Assembly: GCF_000347775.1 (NCBI RefSeq)
Contig: NZ_APAT01000022.1
Span: 186,001 to 250,000 of the forward strand
Source: Marinobacter santoriniensis NKSG1
GTDB lineage: Bacteria; Pseudomonadota; Gammaproteobacteria; Pseudomonadales; Oleiphilaceae
Reading direction: 5' to 3'
Length of the DNA stretch: 64,000 nt
Positions 57,903-64,000 of this stretch are shown here, piece after piece (position 1 is the first letter of the stretch; every line of letters begins with the position of its first letter). A model generated the notes under the pieces. It saw only the letters and a program-made list of their open reading frames with translations. It was not told where the DNA came from and made no database searches. The position numbers and the translations under genes were made by a program.

Positions 57903-58904
57903 ATGTCAGTGATCTTTGAGAATGTGAAACGTCACTTTGGCGATGTTAAGGCCGTTGATGATGTGTCTATTACCGTGAAGGAAGGTGAGTTCTTTTCCAT
58001 GCTCGGGCCCTCCGGCTCAGGAAAGACGACCTGCCTTCGCCTGATGGCGGGATTTGAGCAGCCGACATCGGGCACCATCTACATCAACGGGGAAGATGCC
58101 ACGTGGCTTCCTCCGTTCAAGCGCAACGTGAATACGGTCTTCCAGGACTATGCCCTGTTTCCTCATATGACCATTGAAGACAACGTCGGTTACGGGTTGA
58201 TGGTCAAAGGGGTTCGACGCAAAGACCGTGCAATACGGGTCAAGGATGCGCTGAAACTGGTGGATCTGGCTCACGTCGCCAATCGCAGACCCAACCAGTT
58301 GTCAGGTGGGCAACAGCAACGTGTGGCACTGGCACGGGCATTGGTGAACCAACCTAAGGTGTTGTTGCTGGATGAACCGCTGGGTGCCCTGGATTTAAAA
58401 CTCCGCGAACAAATGCAGGGAGAACTCAAAGCCCTGCAGAAACAGCTGGGTATCACTTTCGTCTTCGTTACACATGATCAGGGAGAAGCCCTGTCCATGT
58501 CGGACCGGATCGCGGTATTCAACCAGGGTCGTATAGAACAGGTCAGCACCCCCGAAACACTTTACGAGTCACCGAAAACCCGCTTTGTTGCTGACTTTAT
58601 GGGAACGGCAAACATCATTGATAACACCCTGCTTCCCGACTTGATCGACGGTCCTCAGGTTTTCGCACTGCGTCCGGAAAAAATCCGTCTCAACAGCGAC
58701 CAGGGTGATATGACACTGCAGGGCCAGGTGTCAGAAATCTTTTACCAGGGAGCCGTAACCAAAATTGAAATCCGGCTCCCCAACCACCGGACGGTACTTG
58801 TCCAGCCTCCCTATGCCTTTGATCGCAGCTCGCTGGGCGGGCAGCCGGTCAGCATCAGCTGGGATCGTGCGGATATGGTGAGGCTGGAGGAACCGGCTAC
58901 ATGA
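57903..58904 (+). CDS. ydcT: Polyamine ABC transporter ATP-binding protein (YdcT-like)
   Basis: A 333-residue ATPase with Walker A GPSGSGKT, signature LSGGQQQRVALARAL, Walker B VLLLDEPLGALD and the switch His in FVTHDQ, then a C-terminal TOBE domain. Its stop overlaps the next start (ATGATG) by 4 bases. Confidence 0.92.
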   Translation: MSVIFENVKRHFGDVKAVDDVSITVKEGEFFSMLGPSGSGKTTCLRLMAGFEQPTSGTIYINGEDATWLPPFKRNVNTVFQDYALFPHMTIEDNVGYGLMVKGVRRKDRAIRVKDALKLVDLAHVANRRPNQLSGGQQQRVALARALVNQPKVLLLDEPLGALDLKLREQMQGELKALQKQLGITFVFVTHDQGEALSMSDRIAVFNQGRIEQVSTPETLYESPKTRFVADFMGTANIIDNTLLPDLIDGPQVFALRPEKIRLNSDQGDMTLQGQVSEIFYQGAVTKIEIRLPNHRTVLVQPPYAFDRSSLGGQPVSISWDRADMVRLEEPAT

Positions 58905-59833
58905 TGCCCGCTACCGCCAAAAACCGTGCTATCGCCAGCAAATCGGGAGCCCTCTTCAACCGGCCGCGCCTGAAGCTGTTACTGCTACTCGGCCTGCCCG
59001 CCGTCTGGTTTCTGGTGATTTATATCTATCCACTGCTGCACTTGCTGAGCCAGTCCTTCTATACCTTTGATGATTTCACCATGACTGTGGTGAGGGAATT
59101 CAGCCTCGATAACATCAGGAACCTGTTCTCGCCCGCCAACGCGGATATCATCATCAGAACGGCCGCCATGGCACTGGCTGTTTCGGTATTCAGTGCGATT
59201 ATCGCTTTTCCCGTGGCCTACTACATGACACGCCACGCCTCGGGAAAGATGCAGGCGTTCCTGTATATCTCCGTCATCCTGCCTATGTGGACGAGCTATA
59301 TCGTCAAGGCGTATTCCTGGACCCTTATTCTTTCGCAGGAAGGTGTCGCCTACTGGATCATTGATGCCCTCGGCCTGACCGGTGTGCTGAATGCCTTCCT
59401 GGATATACCGTCCATTGGTGGCAACACGCTGTCTACCTCCAATCTGGGGCGCTTCCTGGTCTTCACCTATATCTGGTTGCCGTTCATGATACTGCCGATA
59501 CAGGCAGCCCTGCAGCGGTTGTCAGAGAGTTTGCTTGATGCGTCAAGCGACCTTGGCGCGCGCCCTTTCCAGACATTTCGCCATGTCATTCTGCCACTCT
59601 GCATTCCGGGCGTTATTGCTGGCTCCATCTTCACTTTCTCACTGACGCTCGGCGACTACATTATTCCGCAGTTGGTGGGTCCGCCTGGACTGTTTATTGG
59701 CAACATGGTGTACGTCCAGCAAGGCTCGATCGGCAATATGCCGATGGCGGCAGCTTTCACTCTGGTACCGATCCTGATCATCGCGGTCTATCTCTACTTT
59801 GCCAAAAGGGCGGGGGCGTTCGATGCACTCTGA
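58901..59833 (+). CDS. ydcU: Polyamine ABC transporter permease (YdcU-like)
   Basis: A 310-residue inner-membrane permease with six predicted helices and the EAA loop near [20 protein letters not shown]. Its end overlaps the following gene by 35 bases. Confidence 0.9.
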   Translation: MMPATAKNRAIASKSGALFNRPRLKLLLLLGLPAVWFLVIYIYPLLHLLSQSFYTFDDFTMTVVREFSLDNIRNLFSPANADIIIRTAAMALAVSVFSAIIAFPVAYYMTRHASGKMQAFLYISVILPMWTSYIVKAYSWTLILSQEGVAYWIIDALGLTGVLNAFLDIPSIGGNTLSTSNLGRFLVFTYIWLPFMILPIQAALQRLSESLLDASSDLGARPFQTFRHVILPLCIPGVIAGSIFTFSLTLGDYIIPQLVGPPGLFIGNMVYVQQGSIGNMPMAAAFTLVPILIIAVYLYFAKRAGAFDAL

Positions 59834-60605
59834 TAAATCGAGCTGGCTGATCAAAGGGCTTGCCCTGGCGGGTATCTGCTTTCTGTACTTTCCGATCCTG
59901 ATCATCCTGATCTACGCCTTCAACACGGAGGAATCGGCGTTCTCCTTCCCGCCCAAAGGGTTCACGGTCGAGTGGTTCTTCAAGGCTGCTGAGCGTGATG
60001 ACATTTTTCAGGCGATCGGCTTTTCCCTGCAGATTGCGGCGATATCCACGCTGATCGCCCTGTTGCTGGGATCGCTGGCAGCGCTCGCGCTCTACCGCAA
60101 CAATTTCCCGGGGAAGAATGTTTTCACGCTGATCCTGATCCTGCCAATCGCGCTGCCGGGCATTGTCACCGGCCTCTCGCTGTTGAGTACCTTCAAATCA
60201 GCCGGCATTACCCCGGGCATGGCCACTATCACCATCGGGCATGCAACCTTCTGTGTCGTGATTGTCTACAACAATGTTGTCGCCCGGCTACGCCGTATTT
60301 CATTCAACATCGTCGAGGCATCCTATGATCTCGGGGCAACCGCCTTGCAGACTTTCTGGCATGTCATTTTGCCCAACCTGGGAGCGTCGCTGTTTGCCGG
60401 TGGTCTATTGGCATTCGCATTATCCTTCGATGAGTTGATTGTGACGATCTTCACTGCCGGTCATGAGCCAACCCTTCCACTGTGGTTGCTCAACCAGCTA
60501 TCCCGACCGCGTGATGTGCCCATCACCAACGTGGTGGCACTGCTGGTCATGCTATTGACCATGCTTCCCGTACTGCTCTCCTACTGGCTCACCAAAGACC
60601 GATAA
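59799..60605 (+). CDS. ydcV: Polyamine ABC transporter permease (YdcV-like)
   Basis: A 268-residue permease with six helices and the EAA loop near [20 protein letters not shown]. The frame opens [18 protein letters not shown]; an ATG at 59823, inside it, would shorten the overlap with ydcU and may be the real start. Confidence 0.88.
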   Translation: MPKGRGRSMHSDKSSWLIKGLALAGICFLYFPILIILIYAFNTEESAFSFPPKGFTVEWFFKAAERDDIFQAIGFSLQIAAISTLIALLLGSLAALALYRNNFPGKNVFTLILILPIALPGIVTGLSLLSTFKSAGITPGMATITIGHATFCVVIVYNNVVARLRRISFNIVEASYDLGATALQTFWHVILPNLGASLFAGGLLAFALSFDELIVTIFTAGHEPTLPLWLLNQLSRPRDVPITNVVALLVMLLTMLPVLLSYWLTKDR

Positions 60606-60615
60606 GGACCAAGCC

Positions 60616-62064
60616 ATGAATCAAATGAACAAAAATATTGAACAACAGATGCTTATCAATGGGATGCTTGTGGCGGGCCAGGGTGAGTCCGTTGATATTG
60701 TGTCCCCCCATAACGGCGAACACGTTCTGGCTATCAACGAAGCGACCGAATCTCAGGTGGATGAGGCGGTCAAGGCCGCACGGGCTGCGTTTGCCGGCTG
60801 GTCGGAGCTGACTCCCAAGGATCGCTCACTCCATCTGCTGGGCATTGCCGATCTGATCGAAGGCAATGCCGAGTTGTTCGCAAAGCTGGAATGTCTGGAT
60901 ACGGGAAAGCCGTATCACCTGATGCTTGAGGAAGAAATTCCCGCCGTTGTTGATATCTTCCGATTCTTTGCCGGTGCTGCCCGCTGCATGAACGGCTCTG
61001 CCGGCGGCGAATACCTTCCCGGTTTTACCTCCATGATTCGCCGCGATGCGATTGGCGTTGTTGCCTCAATTGCTCCGTGGAATTACCCGTTGATGATGGC
61101 TGCCTGGAAGCTGGGGCCTGCACTTGCAGCCGGAAACACCGTGGTTCTCAAGCCCTCTGAACTCACACCGCTGACAACCCTGCAGCTCGCCGCCATGCTC
61201 AAGGACAAGCTGCCGGCCGGCGTTTTCAATGTCGTTTTTGGCCGTGGCCAGACCGTCGGCGCGCCACTGACGTCCCATCCGGACGTTGATATGGTGTCAC
61301 TTACGGGATCGATTCCTACGGGTCAGGCTATCGTGAGTAGCGGCGCCGCCACGATGAAACGGACGCATATGGAACTGGGCGGCAAAGCCCCGGTTATCGT
61401 CTTTGACGACGCGGATCTTGAGAAAGCGGTTGATGGCGTGAAGAATTTTGCGTTCACCAACTCAGGACAGGACTGCACTGCGGCATCACGGGTCTATGTC
61501 CACGAATCCATTTATGATCAGTTTGTCGACGCACTGACTGAGGCCGTGCGGACCATCCGTGTGGGAATGCCCTTCGAGGAAGACAGTGACATTGGGCCGG
61601 TCGTCAGCAAGGCACACCTTGAGCGAATCGAGGGCTTTGTAAAACGCGCCGAAGCCCTGGACCATATCAGGATTACCACCGGTGGCGGCAGGCTGGACCA
61701 GTCCGGTAACTTCTTTGCACCAACCGTGATCGCCGACGCCAGGCAAACTGACGAAATCGTCCAGAAGGAAGTTTTCGGCCCTGTCGTTTCCGTCACGTCG
61801 TTCGAGACGGAATCCCAGGTACTCGACTTCGCCAATGACTCGATTTATGGCCTGGCATCTTCAGTCTGGACACGAGACACCGCTCGAGCCACCCGTCTGG
61901 CGGCAAAACTCCGTTATGGTTGCACCTGGATCAACACTCACATGCTGCTGGCCTCGGAAATGCCCCATGGGGGCGTGAAGATGTCGGGCTATGGCAAAGA
62001 CATGTCCATGTACAGCCTTGAAGACTACACCGTCGTGAGACATATCATGATCAGCCACGACTAA
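60616..62064 (+). CDS. patD: 4-aminobutyraldehyde dehydrogenase
   Basis: A 482-residue aldehyde dehydrogenase that oxidises 4-aminobutanal, derived from putrescine, to GABA. It has [18 protein letters not shown], the base in [16 protein letters not shown] and the nucleophile in [13 protein letters not shown]. It ends the ydc operon exactly as PatD (YdcW) does in E. coli. Confidence 0.9.
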   Translation: MNQMNKNIEQQMLINGMLVAGQGESVDIVSPHNGEHVLAINEATESQVDEAVKAARAAFAGWSELTPKDRSLHLLGIADLIEGNAELFAKLECLDTGKPYHLMLEEEIPAVVDIFRFFAGAARCMNGSAGGEYLPGFTSMIRRDAIGVVASIAPWNYPLMMAAWKLGPALAAGNTVVLKPSELTPLTTLQLAAMLKDKLPAGVFNVVFGRGQTVGAPLTSHPDVDMVSLTGSIPTGQAIVSSGAATMKRTHMELGGKAPVIVFDDADLEKAVDGVKNFAFTNSGQDCTAASRVYVHESIYDQFVDALTEAVRTIRVGMPFEEDSDIGPVVSKAHLERIEGFVKRAEALDHIRITTGGGRLDQSGNFFAPTVIADARQTDEIVQKEVFGPVVSVTSFETESQVLDFANDSIYGLASSVWTRDTARATRLAAKLRYGCTWINTHMLLASEMPHGGVKMSGYGKDMSMYSLEDYTVVRHIMISHD

Positions 62065-62104
62065 ACGCAGAGGCGACTTTCAAGGTCGCCACTTCCTGTT
62101 TGCT

Positions 62105-62142
62105 GGGCTCGGCCTGATGCTGAGTTGCATCTGGCCGAGCCC
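62105..62142 (+). terminator. Hairpin after patD
   Basis: GGGCTCGGCC (62105-62114) pairs perfectly with GGCCGAGCCC (62133-62142) around an 18-base loop. There is no T-run; it marks the end of the operon but may need Rho. The rest of the gap to 62404 has a short palindrome (TTGAC-GGGA-GTCAA near 62238) and no other feature seen. Confidence 0.5.
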
Positions 62143-62404
62143 GCTACGGTCTACCCCTCGAGCCTTAATACACGCCTGACCGGATTAGGGTTGGCCGGAA
62201 CCAGTTCAATGCTTTGGTTTTATTGGTGGAAACCGGTGTTGACGGGAGTCAAGGTGTTGCCTGATCTTCCCGGTACTATTGACCTGTGAGTCGCTACAAC
62301 CTGTATCTTGTACTCATCGCACTTTCCCGGCCCAGGTTTTCGGGCTTTTGCCGTGGATTATGTCCCAATCTGTTCGGGATTCTGGTTTCGGAAACGTTCA
62401 CTAT

Positions 62405-62782
62405 ATGACGCTTAGCCGGATTGTCACAGGGCTTCTGATTATCCTCATGTTGGTGAGCGGGCCCTCTGTGGGCGCAATTCCTGGTCACGGCAGTCTGCAG
62501 CATGCCTCTTCCACTGCGTCGCAAGGCCAGGGTTGTGGAGCTCAGGCTACCCGGCTCGACAGTCGCAACCAGTGGATGTGGGGCGGCTGCGAGAGTCTGG
62601 AACAATCCCATTGCATGATCAGTGTCCAGCAATGTATGAGCCTGTCCGTCGCCGGCTTGCTGTCCCCCCTGCAACTACCGTCGGGGGCCTCTTCGGACGG
62701 CGAGCGTCTCCCGCATACGACAATCATTTATCAAAGCCCTTTGCTGGAGGTTCTGACGCCTCCTCCTGATCTCCTTTCCTGA
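62405..62782 (+). CDS. Small secreted protein of the copper/thiol cluster
   Basis: A 125-residue protein, if started at ATG 62405, with an N-terminal signal (LSRIVTGLLIILMLVSGPSV) and three or four cysteines. An upstream extension in frame to 62279 is possible but puts the signal inside the protein. I do not recognise the family; small Cys-containing proteins of this kind often precede copper-handling genes. Confidence 0.5.
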   Translation: MTLSRIVTGLLIILMLVSGPSVGAIPGHGSLQHASSTASQGQGCGAQATRLDSRNQWMWGGCESLEQSHCMISVQQCMSLSVAGLLSPLQLPSGASSDGERLPHTTIIYQSPLLEVLTPPPDLLS

Positions 62783-62879
62783 ACTCCAATGTGTTCCAAG
62801 ACTGAGCGATTCCGCTCACGACGCCATTGACCGTTTTGTAACGGGTGCGCCCATCCGGCGTACCGGAAAGGAGTTACCT

Positions 62880-63173
62880 ATGAAAAAATCGACCGCCAGA
62901 CTGACGACCGGTCTCTTCCTTGCTGCTTCACTATTTACAAGTGCCGTTGTCTCTGCCCATCAGGGAGACAACTCAGGCATGGGCATGAGTGGAGGCGGCT
63001 CAGGGAACATGATGCAGATGATGAACATGGAGGGTATGGCTGAAATGATGAAAGTCATGTCCTCCCTGTCTGAAGACGATCGTGAAGCCATGCAGGATGC
63101 CTGCCTCAAAATGATGAAATCCCATTCGGGCGCCAGTATGGAATCCGATCATCATGGCAATGCTGCCAAATAG
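62880..63173 (+). CDS. Methionine/histidine-rich periplasmic protein
   Basis: A 97-residue exported protein with a signal peptide ending VSA. The mature part is rich in Met (MGMSGGGSGNMMQMMNMEGM) and His, a composition typical of copper- or silver-binding periplasmic proteins. GGAAAGGAG precedes the ATG. Confidence 0.72.
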   Translation: MKKSTARLTTGLFLAASLFTSAVVSAHQGDNSGMGMSGGGSGNMMQMMNMEGMAEMMKVMSSLSEDDREAMQDACLKMMKSHSGASMESDHHGNAAK

Positions 63174-63194
63174 TCATTGGTTAGTCGTTATAAA

Positions 63195-63220
63195 GGGCGC
63201 CCGTCGAGGGTCGGGCGCCC
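63195..63220 (+). terminator. Hairpin between the Met-rich and DUF411 genes
   Basis: GGGCGCCC at 63195-63202 and again at 63213-63220 (a self-complementary octamer) form an 8-bp stem with a 10-base loop. It lies in the 72-base gap and has no T-run; partial termination is likely. Confidence 0.5.
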
Positions 63221-63245
63221 ATCCTTTCAATTTTCGAGGTGATGT

Positions 63246-63755
63246 ATGAAACTTCAGACGACTCTGGGCCTGACTGCCCTTGTCATTGGCGTATTCGCCA
63301 TCGGATATCGGCTCCAGGCCGTGGGCTTTGGTGACGAAGCTTCTACGCCTGCGTCTGTGGCGGAAGGGCCGGCCATGACCGTCTTCAAAAGCCCGACCTG
63401 CTCCTGCTGCGCGCGCTGGGTGGATGATGCGAAAAACGCTGGCTTTGACCTGACGGTGAAAAACACCAACGACATGAACCGCATCAAGGCCGAGTACGGA
63501 GTGCCCCAGACCATGATGTCCTGCCATACGGCTGTGGTGGATGGCGTTGTGATCGAGGGCCATGTACCGATGGAGGATATCCGGGCCTACCTGACCAATG
63601 GTACCTACCCGCTGGGAGACCGTACCATCGGTATTGCCGTTCCGGGTATGCCACAAGGCTCGCCGGGGATGGAGACCGGTCGACAGGATAACTTTGAGGT
63701 TGTCGCGTTTGCCCCCCGTGGACACACCAAAGTCCTGAAACGGTACGAGTTCTGA
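63246..63755 (+). CDS. DUF411 family metal-binding protein
   Basis: A 169-residue exported protein with an N-terminal membrane anchor or signal and a DUF411 domain with a CxCC motif (SPTCSCCARW) and a later Cys in MMSCHTAVV. DUF411 genes sit in copper-resistance clusters; a copper-binding role is inferred. It is followed by ccdA with one base between. Confidence 0.85.
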   Translation: MKLQTTLGLTALVIGVFAIGYRLQAVGFGDEASTPASVAEGPAMTVFKSPTCSCCARWVDDAKNAGFDLTVKNTNDMNRIKAEYGVPQTMMSCHTAVVDGVVIEGHVPMEDIRAYLTNGTYPLGDRTIGIAVPGMPQGSPGMETGRQDNFEVVAFAPRGHTKVLKRYEF

Positions 63756-63756
63756 T

Positions 63757-64000
63757 ATGCCGGATCTTGCCACCTGGGGTGTCATGGCCGCCTTTCTGGG
63801 CGGCCTGGTGTCATTCCTCTCACCCTGCACATTGTCGCTGGTGCCCGGCTATCTGTCCGTGGTGACCGGCGGCGCCGTCAATGAGAGCGAAAACCGCCTG
63901 AAGGCCTTCTGGCTGAGCTTCTGTTTCGTCCTCGGATTCAGCGTTATCTTTATTGCCCTGGGTGCGAGCGCCAGCCTACTGGGCCAGTGGCTGAGGGTGT
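63757..64000 (+). CDS. Cytochrome c biogenesis protein CcdA/DsbD transmembrane family, N-terminal fragment
   Basis: The frame starts at ATG 63757 and is cut by the window edge after about 81 residues. GGLVSFLSPCTLSLVPGYLS is the first helix with the redox cysteine of CcdA. It passes electrons from thioredoxin to periplasmic thiol proteins; here it may keep the DUF411 or other Cys proteins reduced. Confidence 0.85.
   Translation, partial: MPDLATWGVMAAFLGGLVSFLSPCTLSLVPGYLSVVTGGAVNESENRLKAFWLSFCFVLGFSVIFIALGASASLLGQWLRV

Noticed and set aside
62279..62404. An upstream extension of the small secreted protein
   Set aside because: It would bury the signal sequence about 45 residues inside the protein; no good ribosome-binding site is seen for it.

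Overview
The window reads as one contiguous stretch of a GC-rich gammaproteobacterial chromosome, most like Marinobacter or a close marine relative (inference). Pointers are the monomeric NADP-isocitrate dehydrogenase, the 3-hydroxybutyrate (3HB) catabolic set, a TRAP transporter, an ectoine synthase, an OprI/Lpp-type alanine-zipper lipoprotein, and many PAS, GGDEF and hybrid-kinase signalling proteins. I see no insertion sequence, integrase, prophage, CRISPR array or rRNA.

Layout. 1-5.2 kb: end of a BASS-family symporter, a flavin monooxygenase with a divergent AraC regulator, an ATP-grasp protein and a soluble four-PAS chemoreceptor. 5.3-8.4 kb: a lysine/ornithine decarboxylase behind a possible leader-peptide attenuator, then an MFS transporter and an ectoine synthase gene with no ectA or ectB beside it. 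8.4-11.7 kb: a GTPase/DUF3482 gene coupled to a DUF2868 membrane protein, and a DUF6164 protein. 11.7-22 kb: a 3HB regulon made of a 3HB-oligomer hydrolase lipoprotein, a sigma-54 activator, a three-gene TRAP transporter, 3HB dehydrogenase and acetoacetyl-CoA synthetase. Both of its promoters carry the same layout of three operators and a -24/-12 element. 22-29.8 kb: isocitrate dehydrogenase, YbaK deacylase, a diguanylate cyclase coupled to a serine hydrolase, and small unknown genes. 29.9-34.8 kb: a large hybrid histidine kinase, a membrane protein and a lone receiver. 34.8-35.6 kb: a gap holding two tandem 29-codon frames and two terminators. 35.5-42.4 kb: a DnaQ-like exonuclease, queC-queE, AraC regulator, alpha/beta hydrolase, secreted nuclease and WYL regulator. 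42.7-46.8 kb: MFS transporter, a MarR-EmrB-like pair whose transporter seems to start at CTG, and a TMEM165-family exporter under a yybP-ykoY (Mn2+) riboswitch. 46.8-53.9 kb: cell-envelope genes (two L,D-transpeptidases, an SDR, NfeD-slipin, Lpp, a K+/H+ antiporter) ending at tRNA-Gly(CCC). 54-62 kb: a ydcSTUV-patD-type putrescine import and oxidation operon with a divergent LysR gene and a second patD-like gene. 62.3-64 kb: start of a copper/thiol cluster (small secreted proteins, DUF411, CcdA), cut by the window edge.

The themes that tie the window together are polyamine metabolism (the decarboxylase, and the Ydc importer with two aminobutyraldehyde dehydrogenases) and 3HB/polyhydroxybutyrate use. 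The points most worth following are the decarboxylase attenuator, the repeated sigma-54 promoter architecture, the micro-operon at 34.9-35.1 kb and the CTG start.
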